The notes: generated by a model from the sequence alone, not told the origin. A DNA stretch of 64,000 nt from Klebsormidium nitens (GCA_000708835.1 DF237364.1:17460-81459); one strand, 5' to 3'. Shown: positions 11,590 to 24,500, numbered from the stretch's first letter. Numbers and translations: made by a program.

Positions 11590-13010
11590 GACTAGATCTG
11601 GAATCAGTGCAGTTGTTGCAAACGTTATCGAAATGTGAGCAGGAACATGATGGCTACATCGGGACAGATTCTAAAGACAGAGGTCCGGCGCAAGCACGCA
11701 AACAGCCCCCCAATACTGCTGGATGGTCGTCGATTGGCACGTTCTTTTAGATTAGGTCAGTACATCTGTCTTTCATGATCGTGATCACAGCGCTGTCCAT
11801 TCAATCTTTTCGACGCACTGGTCAGCTATCATATGCGGCTGCACGGACGGCTGACGGGTGCCATTATCTGCATCTTATACGACTTTAATGTCGTCACTCG
11901 AAGTGCCTATTCGTAAGACCCGGAAGGGCTCACTCAAGATAACGTTTGCACGGCGCGGCTCGTGATTATGGCAATCCGAAGCAGCTGAGATTGGGTCTAA
12001 ATCCTCAGTGTTCTCACAAACATCTTCATGTCTACTCTGCGGCACGGAAAATACAATAATGCAGCCGCTCGAGTGTCAAAACTTGCATCATGCATGCAAG
12101 TACACCAGCTCTTACGGGCTACTTCTGCGTGTTTCTGCGTACCGGCAAAACGAATAGTAAACCATAAAACCGTTAAAATGTTCTCATTTGGGCGGCGAAC
12201 TTACTTTGGAAGTGCTGGAGATGCGCTCACATTTCACCCATGAGATAGTTCGTACTCACTGAAGAACACAAGTCCTCAAATTAGAAAAGGTCAAAGAAGC
12301 GTGTCTCCCGATCATTGAACACCGCGTAAGTGACTGCGCGGGTCCAACTTCCGGTCCCCATCTTCTTTCGGTCCAACTTTTGGATGCCCCTAGCTGTGTA
12401 AAATAAGCTGCAAGCGGAGATCCACTCGTTCCTCAATGACCCGGTGTTCTTCACCATAGCTTTCGGGGTACTGATCTCCGCGGTCCTGTGTCGACACGTG
12501 TTGGGCCTTGCTGAATCTCATCCACGTGCACTTGTCGCTGATGCATCGACTTACGTACATTAGAAGAACTGGTAGGAGTAGGAAGACCACGGCAACAAGC
12601 AAACAGAGCGGTGTGAACCACTTCTCTATGTCGTACACAATCTGCACAAACATTGTGCGGATTTCCAGTCCAACAAAATCCTGCAAAGTGTGTAGGAAAG
12701 CGAAGTTTCCTGGAGGCGAAAGCGAAGCTTCAGGCGGCGCTGAATCTTGAAAACCTGGAGAGCTCATATGGCGAAATGGACGAGAGAGGGTCCCCAGTAT
12801 CGGAGGACTCGGGGGGGGTCGTGATTGTGGATGATGACGTCCTGCTTCGGCATCCCGACTCGTCTGCTTACCAGCTTTTTCGGGTGAGCCCCGTGGGAAT
12901 CGTGGCTACGAGAATGACGGAGGCTTGAGCGGGCAGCCTGTTTTGGTCGTAGGTGTTTCGCGCGCCAAGCCCGGCTCTGCAAGCAATCATGCGTCCCCCC
13001 GCGCTTGCAA
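11590..13010. repeat. Segmental duplication, internally deleted copy
   Basis: This is the downstream partner of 8270-11170. The 3' part (11600-12660) and the distal 5' flank (12830-13010) are both recognisable, but the F-box coding sequence and the CpG island that separate them in the complete copy are missing. The simplest reading is a tandem duplication of the whole locus followed by loss of about 1.5 kb from this copy. Confidence 0.55.
12390..12767 (-). pseudogene. Truncated copy of the F-box/transmembrane gene
   Basis: The minus-strand frame keeps the hydrophobic segment (LCLLVAVVFLLLPVLLMYV) and the following CISDKCT motif seen in the intact locus at 9038-9600. It also keeps scattered downstream matches such as KAQ and DRGDQ against DHGEQ. 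The upstream part (beginning MSSPGFQDS) is proline/serine-rich and matches no F-box; the F-box region is absent. The frame is open with an ATG at 12767, so expression of a short membrane protein cannot be excluded, but loss of the only recognised domain makes a decayed copy more likely. Confidence 0.5.
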
Positions 13011-14560
13011 GACTCATTCTACGTTAAAGTGGGACATTCGACAGGGTTCGTTTGGCACGGCACGTCAGCCGAGCCAGTTGAGAAACAAGTTGTCCGTTTG
13101 GTTGTTTGGGAATCTGAGAGCGGGCTAAATCGAATGGCGACGAAGACGTGCTCGGAGCATCAGGAGAGCATCCGAGGACTTCACATCACGGTGCAGCGCC
13201 GACCGAGGGCCAAAAAGACCGCAAAAACTACCGAAACGTGGTCGATATAGCAGGATAGCAGGGATGCTGCCAGACAAAGTAAATCGTCCTTTGTACATCA
13301 AGCCGGATGGACCTTGCTTGCAACATATGTTGATCTGAACCAGCATGGTATGATTTTTGATCAGGGGCAGGCCCGACTCGTGAGCACCGCCAAGTCAACA
13401 ACTCCTATGTACGAGATCAGCCAATTCGAATCCATTTGCTGGCCCTCCTGTGTTCGTCCGTTCCAAAGGCAGTTTGAACGAATTGATCGGTCACAGATTC
13501 CGAAGTTGGTCACACTGACATACATGCACCAGCACCGCGCCACTGCGCACACGTCATTGTTGCAACGTCCGATCACAGTCTTACAGCTGTCAAGTAACTG
13601 TTCCGTCTTAAAAGCTCGGCGCAGCTTCCAATGTGCCAAGCAAGCGGGGATCATGCATTCCGATTTCTCAAGTAAGAGAGTAAGGCTTGTGTTCAAAACG
13701 CCGCATGTGCAGCTGTGGCCGGACAGCCTGAGGCCAGCATGCAGGCCGGCGTGAATCTTGACCTCAGTTCCAGCAGATTTATGTGGAACTGGATAACCAA
13801 TTTCAGACTCAAGCATGGAAAGATCAGACAATCGTGGGGGCTTTGCCAAATTTGTGAAAGCCATTAGATTGTCCACTTGATCCGACATCTGTGGGGACCA
13901 CGTAGGACTCCAGCTTTCAAACGTATGGCCTGGATAGGCCCAGACCGCTGCGCGGCCAGCTAGTGTTATGAATTTATAAGTGCAAACCTCTTTGAATTAA
14001 CATCATACAAAGCGCCCGATTCTTGGTGCAGTATATTGGTTAGTTGACAAGGATTCGAGCTCATTCTGATCTACAAGCAATCACAGGCAACCTGGTGTGT
14101 GCTTCATGATCAATTGCATCAAACGACGTTGATCAATAGGGGCTGGGACCTGGCTCGTTGCGTGCGCGCTAATCACGCATGGCCCACCATAAGCGATAAC
14201 AAACATGCTTGGACATGCGCGGTTTCGGCATGGCTGCCCATCATTGAGTGCAAGAAATGTGGCCCAAGCCTGCATATGGCGCCTTTGCCAGAGTCGTCCA
14301 TGCATGCACACAAGAACGTGGTTGACAATACTTTCCATATTGATTGAATGCTGGCGGCCCAAGTCGCACAGATTGGTCACTAGCAGCTACGGTAGATGGA
14401 TTGAGATTTATTGAGCTGTTCAAACTTTGGGACGCGAGGCAAGAAACTCAGACCTTCACGACCAGTCTACACTATTGACCAACATTTTCCACATACCTAT
14501 TCCGAGTTGGTCCAGATTCAAGAACCTGGACGGAAGAGTGATAAGCTACACTTGAGCCTG
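13011..14560. other. Region without a recognised gene
   Basis: Several frames of 80-175 codons overlap on both strands. The longest (minus, 13361-13888) starts with ATG and encodes a cysteine-containing protein with no familiar motif, and its plus-strand shadow is nearly as long. Nothing here can be assigned. Confidence 0.3.
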
Positions 14561-14563
14561 TAT

Positions 14564-15583
14564 CTACTCACACGACAACCTTCTCTTCTTTGCCGCAAAG
14601 ATCTCCTTTGAGATCGTTAAAAGTTCGCTGTCATCCATGTCCGGGTCGTCCATTGATTCTTGCGCAGCCTGCTTGACCATTATCCTTGCCCTCTCTGTGA
14701 GCCCGTTGAAAACATCTACCCCGCTCGGGAATTCCCACTCCAACACACTCATCGCTGCAGCAAGGGTTGTCATAGGCACAGCTCTCAACAAGCTGCCCAT
14801 CAAGTCCGTGTCGTTGGTGTAGTCAGCAAAAGTTGCCAGCTCTTTGACAGCTGGCGAGGCCCAATCAAGAGTTGCCCCAAGCCCCTTGATAAAGCACTCA
14901 TGGAAGCCCCCGTAGATGCACTCTAACAAGAGAGTGCACGCTTCTTCAGAAAGGTCCACGTCAATTCTTACCTCTCCTCCCTCACTCCAACGCTCTATCC
15001 TCACCCGAAAGAACTCCGACTCTTGAACCAAAACATCTGAATGCGCCCTTTGTACCCCATTCTTGGTGACAAGTACTACGTCAGCTCTCTTTATAGATGC
15101 CTCGTTCCTCAAAAGGGAAATCAAAGGTTTGGGGGCCGGGTCATCTTGTTCCTGCAGGGGTAGCATGCCGCGCCACACGATGGTGACATCACCAAGTCCA
15201 GCCTTTATAGATATGGTGTTGCCTTCTTTCATGCCACCCCAATGCTTGTCCTTCGTATAACTGACGACGGCTGACACGTTGCTAAGTCCCAAAATGCTAA
15301 AGTTCAACTTGCGCCGTCCATAAGCGTCCACCTCGTCAGGGCTTACTACCAACTGAACGGTAGGATACCCTCTGAATCGCACGACCCTGCGCCAAGCAGA
15401 AGGATTCATATTCCCTGGTTGCGAGAGGAATTGCTCGTCAATTGAAACTTTGTAAGGGATAACAACATCACGTATCCTCCTCCAGAAAGGCATCTCCTTG
15501 AAGGGACCCGCAATTGGGTGGGCGTCCTCATCCTGTGCTTTCCGCTTTCCCCTGGCAGCGCTTGTTCCCCCTGCCATCTTCAT
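14564..15583 (-). CDS. BTB/POZ domain protein
   Basis: Single-exon gene of 339 residues. The ATG at 15583 was chosen over an upstream TTG; a second ATG follows two codons later. The N-terminus is basic (KRKAQ). Residues about 30-160 form an unassigned region with strand-like segments (YPTVQLVVS, LNFSILGLSNVSAVVSY). A BTB domain starts near residue 168 (RADVVLVTKNGVQRAHSDVL), showing the family pattern of a D-V-x-L core followed by the conserved A-H-x-x-V/I-L helix and later ACTLLLECIYGG. An alpha-helical C-terminal part ends with a basic AKKRRLSCE tail. BTB domains mediate dimerisation and often act as CUL3 ubiquitin-ligase adaptors (known); substrate and partners are not evident. It is divergent to the plastid gene starting at 16040. 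Confidence 0.8.
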   Translation of the reverse strand: MKMAGGTSAARGKRKAQDEDAHPIAGPFKEMPFWRRIRDVVIPYKVSIDEQFLSQPGNMNPSAWRRVVRFRGYPTVQLVVSPDEVDAYGRRKLNFSILGLSNVSAVVSYTKDKHWGGMKEGNTISIKAGLGDVTIVWRGMLPLQEQDDPAPKPLISLLRNEASIKRADVVLVTKNGVQRAHSDVLVQESEFFRVRIERWSEGGEVRIDVDLSEEACTLLLECIYGGFHECFIKGLGATLDWASPAVKELATFADYTNDTDLMGSLLRAVPMTTLAAAMSVLEWEFPSGVDVFNGLTERARIMVKQAAQESMDDPDMDDSELLTISKEIFAAKKRRLSCE

Positions 15584-16039
15584 ACTACAAGGGCCCAAGA
15601 AGTGGAAAAGATCACAAACTCAAAGCTGGGATGTGTCCCCTGAGCTCAGCCTGCTGCGCAATCTCTCCCAAGGTGGCACCTTTGCGCCTCTTCGTGCCGC
15701 CGGCGCTGGCCTTGGTCAGGCTGCAATGCATGAACTTGATGAAGTTCCCAGCTCGATGATCATAGATCAGCATGCATGGCCCGAGAGTTGGTTTTCTCTC
15801 CACCGGAAGGATCGAGACTGTTCGATGCCGATAGCTAGGTTTGTAAGTAGCTCCTGAAGACGATCGGACGGTCTAGAGCTGCAAGATTTGGCCGGGTTAA
15901 AGCAGTTGACCTCTTAGGTTTGTAGAGAACGAAACCCTAATTTTGACAGTCGTCACGCGTAGCTCGCGCTCTCACAAAGCTACAAACAACGCCAGAGAGG
16001 GCGCCAGAGCAGAACTTTCCTGGACCAGCATTGAATCAA
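15584..16039. promoter_or_regulatory. Divergent intergenic region (BTB gene / plastid membrane protein gene)
   Basis: A 456-base gap separates the two ATG codons pointing away from each other, so both promoters and 5' leaders must lie here or overlap the neighbouring exons. No certain TATA box was identified. Confidence 0.4.
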
Positions 16040-19000
16040 ATGGCGGCGTCCGCAATACGCTCGTCCGTTGTGTGCAGCGCTTTCAAATGCTCACATTCAC
16101 AAGACAGGAAATTCACCGCCAAAGCTCAATCTGAGGGTATTTCATCTTTGTTTTGTCCTCGAAAATGCAATGCAGCGCCGTTCGGGCGCTCAAAACATCG
16201 CCGCAGCAGAAATGATCTCAGGAGGTTGCAGTCGCGACATGCTATGGCAGATGCAAAACACAGACGCATGAGGTTTTCAACGTGTACTGTAAGAGCGGGT
16301 CCCACAGAGGGGCTGGACTTGATTGAAGCAGCGCAAGCTGATTCAGAAGCTGAAGCAGTGAACGCCCTCAAAGAGGCAGCGGTGAGCAGTTCTTGACAAT
16401 AATTGGATTTGTGAATGATTTCAGGACTTCTGTCTCTTTCTATCTTATCCAGACTTTTTACCACCGTCCAAAAGCGGTCTTGCCTGAAGTTAGACAACTT
16501 GGAGATGGCATCCAAGCGGACTTGTGCGGCAGGTTCTCTTTCAGGTGAAAGCACACCCTAGTTCTATGTTGATTGAGCGTCGATTGCCATCCAGAGGATT
16601 CATGCATCGTAGGAGGAGTCATTCACTTTCCAGAAGATGCTGTTACATAACATTATAATGCAGTACATATTTTTGATGGCAGTGCTATTGTGTTTCTTGC
16701 ATGATTGAGACCAAAAAACCATGTGGCTTTTTGCAGGGTATCCTCGCGGGACTTGACGCTGACTTTCTCAAAAACTTACCCCAGGATCTAAAAGCGGATG
16801 TAAGGCACCCCTCTGCTTCATAAGCTAGGGCTTTCTTAAGCCCTCTAGCTGCTGCTGGCCATTGTCCTGTTCTTTCCGCTATGTGGCAGACTTCTATTTT
16901 TCAGTGTTGCATCTTCATGTATGGATCACACTGACGCTATGGCGCTCCATGTCTGTTTGCTCCCTTGTCTATTGTGATAGGCAGTGTTGGGTTCACTAGT
17001 GCCTAATCTTCTCAAATTCTGCTAAGCGGGCCGGCACTGGCCAATCCAATGCAAGTACACAAAGCCAAAAAACTGGCTTCTTATGCAGGCCAAATTCTCT
17101 GGTTTTCAGCTGGCGAATGGCCCCCTCGACAGAGAGGTAAGTGATGTCGACTTTCTGAACACAGGCCTCTTATGGTCTCAGAGTCAGACTGCTGCTAAGA
17201 GAGGAGCTAGTCATCTGAATCTGCCTTGCGTTACATCCGAATTTGCCATGGACTTCTGCTTGGTAGATGGCAGTGGTAGCAAAATCCTGTGGCGATTCCA
17301 GCCCAATGACTGGTTTACATCTGACACGTGTTATCACATCAGATGGTCAGGCGCTCTAGAATATCGGTTCATTGTTCTTCTGAGCCTATTTGACAGTCTG
17401 GCCATGATATCTATCGAAGTATGTGTGCAGACTTTCGTGTTCTGCGGTCTTTTGAACTTTGTTGATCCTACAAGGGATTTCAGCTTGACATAGTCTCCCT
17501 TCCGCCTGCATCACAAGTCCGTAACCTCGAATCGCTCTTCCAACTTCCTTCTAGCCACGGCCTTGATGGATTTCAGACGCCAAGAATTCCGGTTAGAGAC
17601 TCAACTCGCCAGCCCCTAACATCATCACATACGATGCATGACTCTCCTTTTCCCTCTTTGTTACACAGGTTGGCGACTCGGCTGCTGCGGTTCTTGGCGG
17701 TCTGGGTCGCGCTTTTGAATCCCTGGACGCGAAAGCGGCTGCCGCTGCTGCTAGGGGGCTCGCAGATGCTGCTGCGGGCCTCCCCCCGAAAAGCAGCGAA
17801 CGCGCGCGGTTCGGGCGGCGGCTGGCAGCGTTTGCGGGGCCGTTGCGGAGCGGAGACTGTGAAGAGCTGAAACAGGTAAGGAAAGATCTTGTATGTTGCA
17901 CTAGACGGGGCTGCACGGTCGGTGAAGAAGGCAGTGCATGCTACTACACGGGGCGCAATATCACTGAATCGGAGCCCAAACCGGGCATCGAAACCAGAGC
18001 GTCCCACATCAGAAATGTGGCGGAGGAATCGGGGCCAGTTTAAAAGACATGAACCGGTTTGTGAGGATTGGCCCGGTTTTATGAGAACCGGTTCCTTTCT
18101 CCAGTGGACTGGCCTTGAACCGGGGCCCGCTTGCGAATCATTGTCCACTTTCTCGGGGCGAGACGCTTTCCTTTGGCCCCCGTTTTGGCTCCAGTTTGGA
18201 GCCAAGGCATCCCGTGGGGAATTCGTTTCGATCCAGATTCTGGGTTATGGCATAAAAGGAGTTTTGAAGTCTGGTCGCGCAGGTCGTGGTGCGCAGTCCG
18301 CAGCCTCGGTAAAGTAAGTGCGAGCCTGGAAGTTGCTGCATAGGATTGTGCCAGTGGTACTTTTGTGGCGACTAGAATGCGAGTAGCGCCCACATCAGTC
18401 GCTCTCTGACGTCAACTTGGTTGCGCTCCAATACAGCACGGGCCTTTTGAAGAAAACCTCGTTTGGGCAAAGAACGGTTAGGGTCGGAGCAGCCCTTTGA
18501 GCATGCAGTCTCAAAGGGGCGTGTTACTGCGCCTGTTTGTGACGTTGATGGTGACCTGCTCGTCATTCTCTTAAAGGAGGCCGATCGTATGTGCGTCATG
18601 ATAGGAAAATTTAGTGCAACCAAAGGAGATCGGCCCGGCTGTTTGCTGTTACTGCTGGCGGCCGAAATGTACGACATTTCTTAATGTGCTTGGTCATTCC
18701 CGTAGCGCTGCCAGAGGCGGCTGACATCTCAGTATCTTCCAGCTTCAGAGAGTGAGAGCGACTCTACTTAGACCTTCCGTTTTTACTCTTGTTGGATACC
18801 ATCTCCCGCGTCTGACAGAAAGCGACGCCTTTTCTCGAAGTGGACGGGACACAGCATAGTCACAAATATACAGAGGTCCTCGCCCCGGCGTCAGCTTCTT
18901 GTCTTCTGCTCTCGCAGGTTGCCCGGGCGCTTTCTGCTGCTGGAAAGTCGATCGCCGAGGGAGCCGAGGAAAAGCCCGTCACGCCTCCGTCCCCAGAGTC

Positions 19001-20517
19001 GAAAGTGTTGAAGGTCAGCAAATGCGGCTTTACCGTCTGCCTTCTTTTAAGCAAGAATTTCAAGCATCCAGATTTTAATCCGTAACCCTCCTGTCGATCT
19101 ACACGTTCTTGAGCGAAAACCTTGTCTACATAACCCTTTTAGTTCTGAGTTTCAGGGGAATGATGATCTTCAGTGCTTGTTCGTCAGCCTCCACCGAGAA
19201 TACACCGTTACAATCTCGTTTTCTCCTCTCCTTGGACTTTTGGCACCAGCGAGAGCAAAGAGGTGACGTCAGATCCGAAACAACGGAACAGGCGCATGTA
19301 GGAGAAACCCACACGAAAATGTCAAACTTCCTTCTCATGCATTTCCATACGGTCCGCAGTGGAGCAAGATTCATGAGTAGTACTAGCTCCGCTTTGTCAA
19401 TGAGCATCTCGTAACGTATTTGAAAGGTTCGCATCCGGTATTGATCATACTCTAGCAACTTTTGAACGTCCCACTTCTTCATAAAACGTTGCTGTAAGAA
19501 CCTGCCGGGCTTGCAAGACTGCCTAAAGACCTTAGTCTACTCGTGAGTGCCTTATTCAAGGGGATTGTTCCCTTTCGAGGTTACTTAGAAGCCTTTGTTG
19601 CCGTCTGTTCAACACGTAACTTGCTGTCTTTGCAGTTCGGAAACCTGCAAGTCGAACTGACGCGACAGAAAGCGTTCGGAGGTGTCGTGGTAGCCTTTGT
19701 TTTTGGGTGAGCCTTTCAACCTGATTTGCATCTCGAAATTCACTATTGGTGTGTACTCAGTGCGATCGCGGAGTGACAGCTTGCTTGCCTCTCGTTGGAC
19801 AATACCTATACCGCACTGCTTTTCAATTGCCGTTGCCATTTCTCGACTGTTGGGAAAATCCATCACGGTTGGCTGCCTGGCTGGCTGTCCGTTCCACTCG
19901 CGCTGAACGGAACGGATTCCGCTTCCGCAGCTTCTTGTGCGCGCGGCTCACGGCCGGCCTCCAATCGATCGAACCCGACTCCATGCAGTACGCCAACGAC
20001 AGCGCTTCGGCCCTTGCACAGGTGAGAAGTTTTTCTCGCTTCTTGTCTAACCTTCTTGTCTAACCTTCTTTTTGAATCTTATTGCTTAACCTTCTTTCTA
20101 ACCTCCTAACCATTTTTACGATGGTTTCATCGCGGAGTTTGTGAGCCACACCCAATCCAATGGTGTGCTCGAAATTCAAACCCCGTGCTGGTCCAAAGTG
20201 CTCCACTGTCGTTATTGTGCAGCTTGCGGTCAGGAGAATACAGATCTCGGCGCTTGATTGTTGCAGTCCGCAACAGGACATTGTCGATGATTCTCGTACG
20301 AGGAACCCGGTGCATCAGGCTGCTCATATTAAAGAGGGCGGATTCGTCTTCACGTACCATTACATTCTGCTGAAATAGCATCCTCGTTTCCGCGCAGTCG
20401 TTACGGGTTACACTCCTGGCGGCCGGCTGGTCGTGCACTGCAATGTCCGCGTTCTCAGCAGTGGGCCTTCTCGCGCTCGGTTTGCAAATGAAGGGCAAAG
20501 GAGAGGACAGTAGCTAG
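16040..20517 (+). CDS. Plastid-targeted two-helix membrane protein of unknown function (9 exons)
   Basis: Exons: 16040-16381, 16737-16799, 17089-17136, 17484-17591, 17669-17875, 18918-19013, 19636-19706, 19931-20021, 20398-20517. All junctions are GT-AG and phases agree, giving 381 residues. The start MAASAIRSSVV and the following Ser/Arg/Lys-rich, acid-poor stretch look like a chloroplast transit peptide. The mature part begins near an acidic, Ala-rich segment (residues about 85-135); exon 5 is strongly Ala-rich and probably helical. The C-terminus is the most conserved-looking part: KFGNLQVELTRQKA, a membrane helix (GGVVVAFVFGFLCARL), a linker LQYAND-like motif (MQYANDSASALAQSLR), then a second helix (MSAFSAVGLLALGL) and a basic end. 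I recall land-plant plastid proteins with this pattern but no established function. The last exon was chosen over 20572-20607 because it supplies the second helix in phase. Confidence 0.8.
20022..20112 (+). repeat. Pyrimidine-rich short repeats in the last intron of the plastid gene
   Basis: Repeats of TAACCTTCTT with variants (near 20048, 20060, 20087, 20098) sit just downstream of the exon-8 donor. They look like simple-sequence expansion. Confidence 0.5.
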
Positions 20518-21564
20518 AACAGAGCTAGTCACAAGATCTTTGTAGAGTAACTGTTGTTGATGTGTCTGCAGTCTACAAGTAGATTGATTCGGCCAGAGTT
20601 TTGGTAGCAAGAGTTCCACACGGCTGGCGCCTTTGTCGCCGGTACTGCTTGCCGGTTACTACAAGAGACACGTGTAAATATCAGACGGCTTGGTTGTGGC
20701 AAACGGTTTGTTGCTCTGAGCGGCAGCGCGCGGCATTCATTGAGAGCACGGCTTGGACCACTGGCGGCCTCATGGCAAAGTACATGTCACCGAACGTCCC
20801 TTAATTAGAACGTATCTCTAAGTCTGGTTGTGTCGAGACATCGTGTCAGGACACTGCGCTTGTTTAGTAGTACGTCACACCGATGATCTTAAGTAGTGAC
20901 TCGGCCGGCGCAACCATCCACGGGATGGAAGAATTGTGAGACCATGATGATAAATGAACTGAGTTTCATCCAATATCGGGATCGAACCTTCTATGGTCAT
21001 TTGAAGCCCGCGGCATCTGCCGTATTAGTACTAATATAAAACCAATAGGGGCGGCACAGCCCCCCGCCACGTGTCAGCCTGTACGTGAGGAAAGTGCTGG
21101 CGGCGCAAGTACCGCTATAGCATATCTACCTTCATCACTGTGCGTCATGCAGCTTATGGCTCCAGCGCACATTACTTGCCGCATGTTTAGCTCGGCCCTG
21201 GGATCGGTTGGGCGAGCTTTTTCGCGACCAACTTGAAATGACGTCGTAATGAAAGCTACAAAGCTATTTCAGCGGCTCAAGACAAGTCGATCGGAAATAA
21301 GACAGTAGGGTACCTGCATGGAAGCGCTGGCAGACAATGAAATCCGTTTGCAGAAAGGTCCGGCGATCGATCTCGCTAGCTCTTGCCGCATCGCAATTTG
21401 TTCGTAACGTACACAGATGAAGTGTGGATGTATCTTCATTACAGTCTTCATTAAACTGGGACGCAATTTGGACTTAAGTACTTGCTTACACCGAACACTG
21501 GGCTTGAAGCCCAAGTGTGGACGAACAACAGCAGCGGGCCATATATTGGCGCTCATGAATTCAG
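20518..21564. other. Convergent intergenic region
   Basis: The plastid gene and the TTLL gene end towards each other across about 1 kb, which should hold both 3' ends. No coding sequence or RNA gene was recognised. A GGTTCGATCCC-like B-box on the minus strand near 20980 lacks a foldable tRNA around it. Confidence 0.4.
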
Positions 21565-24500
21565 TCAGCTGCGTCCGTCGACTACCCGTCCCTTTGGGGC
21601 CTGCTTTTTGTGCGGGTTTGAAGGGGCTATCCGCTGATAGTTCCCTAAACGAGCCGGAAGGTCGCCTGCAGGATGGGTGCCACGTGTCAAGTCAGCTGCT
21701 TAGATACCTTGCGAACACGCATGCTGCGCGCCAGCTTTGGCAACAAAAGAGCCTTCCAAACATAGGAGACCAGCAGTTTGTGGGCTGTAAAAGATCCACG
21801 CCGGTGTATCATAGTACCGTAAAGCATCCACGAGAATCACCGGAATCAGAATTAAGCCTTGTGAGCCAGATCAAAGAAAGGCACCCCGTCACACCCGTTG
21901 AGTGACCATGAATCACTAAACTCCCCTTCGGAACAACTCGCCAAAAAGTACAGTGCCCGGCGTTACTGGCCTTCCTTACGCCGTATGTTCACAAGCTGCT
22001 CCTTGCAAACTACCTTGGCAAACGTCTCCCTGGCTTCATGCTTTGTTTTGATAGGCAACCAGCTTATGCCCTGTTCAAAATGGGCCCACTAGCAGCCATA
22101 ATTTCACATGTGAGAGGGAACAGTATGGGGCAAGAATTGACGAAGAAACCAAAGTGAAACAAACGCACCCCATCTTCGCTGTCTCCGGCCGTTCAGAATT
22201 TTGTCCAGATCGTTGTGCAAGTCGGGGTCGTAGCGCTGTGGCCGGTCGGTCTTGGCACCGAATCTTTTGACGGACGGGAGGGGGCTGGCACGCCGGCGCA
22301 ATACGGACGCCAGAGACGGGCGGTCAAACGGGAGGGGTTCCACCTGCGGAGAGACACTTTGCTTTACTGTGATGTCAACGCAGTTCGGAAGGTCTCGTGG
22401 TGACTGCTGGGACGCGTCTCGTATGGGCGAAGATGACTGCTGGGCCAGAACTTCTGTCGTGGACTTCATCAAGCATCCAGACCGGCAACGATTCGCTTAT
22501 GCGTCAGTTGCCGGAGAGACCACGGTATGGATCACTATTTACCGATTGTTGATCGGCCGCAAAGGCACTTTCAAGTTTAAAAAAGGCAATTGACCCTAGT
22601 TGAACTTGAATCTTTTGCGACCCATCTCTTTCCTTCGTGTGAAGCTTAAAACACCTTCAAACACATGGCGATATGCCCTGAAAGCCTTGATAACCAAGTC
22701 CTGATAAAGAAACGCTCTCTTCGCTCGTCAGTCAAGACGTGCCACGTGTCTCACCAGCGCGAGCGTGTCCCGTATAAGCGCGCCCTTGAGCGCGCAGTCG
22801 AGGGGCGTCCCGGTCTCCATTGACGGGCTCGAGTTAACCTCCACTAACCACGGCCGCTGGGTTTCGTCAACCAACACATCGTAACCAAACAACTCGAAAC
22901 AGTTTCTATTTGCGGGTATGGCTGTCTGCACCGCTTCTAGTGACTGGAGAACCAGCGCTGTTATCCGCCGCCAAAGCCGGTCTACGTTAACCCCGTGGCT
23001 AACCATGAGGGCGAAGGCACGGGTTAGCGAAAACTTGCAGCCGCCGTAGAGGCTTTCAAACGCTTCGCTATGTTGCGCTGGAACTTCCGACTCGGGCGCC
23101 TTGGCTGCTTCGGTTCTTCTACTGCTATGGCTGCCGCTGGCGCAAAGCACTTTCCGCTCTAAGGACGATCCTTTAGAAAGATCAGCCCCGTATCTCCGCG
23201 GATTCGGAACGGAATTTTCTGTATCTATAAGTTCCTGATCTCTGTTTGATCTCCAATCCTTGCATTCAGCCCCGTCAGCTTTTGCGGGCCCTGAACTACA
23301 ACCAGTTATACAGTCCCCTTCCTCAACAGCATCTCCCCCTTTTTCGCCATTTCTGTCCGAAGCTTCCGTTGGGTGGTAGTCAGCAGAGGTGCGGCGACAC
23401 GTGTCGCCGTCAGATTGATACAGCAGGAAGCTGGGCACGTGGTCTCGCTGTTTCTGCACCTCGGTATTGGTCAGGTGAACTAACGGGTCGGTTAGGGACG
23501 CCTCGGTGAGCTCGTAGGGCCTACTGGCGAAGCGCGCAAAGCCCTGCAAGAAGAGGAGACGGACAGGTACTCAGGATTCAAAATAGAATCGGTCGACCGT
23601 TGAAATGAATTAGAAGTGTTGGAGAGACACCCTGCTCTGCACTGTACGGCCAGATTGCGAAGCGCGCGACGCCATGCAAAAGAGCAGTGTTGAAAAACGG
23701 GTCTGACAAGATGCACACGACCTACCAAACGATCCGCAAAGCGGGCGACTTGGTATCAACTCGCAAAAACTTCAAAAGCAGGTTTCTTTATGCAGAAAGG
23801 GTGATTGCCTCCAGAGAAAAAATGACGTCAAACCTGAGGGCGTGCACTGCTCAGGTAACCAGATGAACAAAAGAAGAACAGAGCACGACGAAAAGAAGAA
23901 AAGTGAAGACCTTCCACAAAGCGAGTAGGGCTTCCAACGAGCAAGATGCAACCCTGAAAGAAAAATTTCGCTCACCTCCTGATACAGGAACGCCTCCAGC
24001 GGGTTGAATGACGTCACGAGGACGTAGAGCCGCAGGTCGAACTTGTGGCCGTGCAGCAGCAGCGGATGCTCGACGTACTTCTGGACGACCATGGCCTCGC
24101 CGTACGCCACGTGGCAGATGTCCGACACCAGGAAGATGCCCTCGCCCCGGGAGCGGCCCACCGGTTTCATGATCCACACGTTGGAGCAATCGGGGGAGGC
24201 GGACTGGGGAGCGAGTACGGAACTGGTGTTCAAGCGAAGTCGCAGAAAGAGAGTCCCCGTGGCTATGAGTCGGAAAGGTGACTACACGAGCAAGGGTAAA
24301 ATGAGCAGTAGTGCTGACATACATCAACCATCCTTCAAATCGATGACGGATATGTAAACGTTTCTAGGCATGCTCAGTACCGAGAGGGAATGGATGCACT
24401 GCGTCTGCCTGTTTATCCCCTTCTGAGACCGTTGGACTCGAGGCAACTGCCCAAATCGCTTCGCTCGCGGGACACAAACCTTCCAAGAGAGTGTGCAATC

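Noticed and set aside
12653-12928. Plus-strand frame containing an acidic DSGGVVIVDDDVLL segment
   Set aside because: The sequence lies across the duplicated block, and the matching part of the other copy (10990-11070) does not keep the frame.
13361-13888. 175-codon minus-strand frame with an ATG and several cysteines
   Set aside because: It has no known motif, no splice partners and a nearly as long plus-strand frame; it is possibly real but unsupported.
20572-20607. Alternative last exon for the plastid two-helix protein
   Set aside because: It also joins in phase with good splice sites, but the exon at 20398-20517 gives the expected second membrane helix and lies closer.
20970-21050. tRNA-like B-box on the minus strand
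   Set aside because: The GGTTCGATCCC core is present but the T-stem and acceptor stem do not pair; at most it is a tRNA relic.
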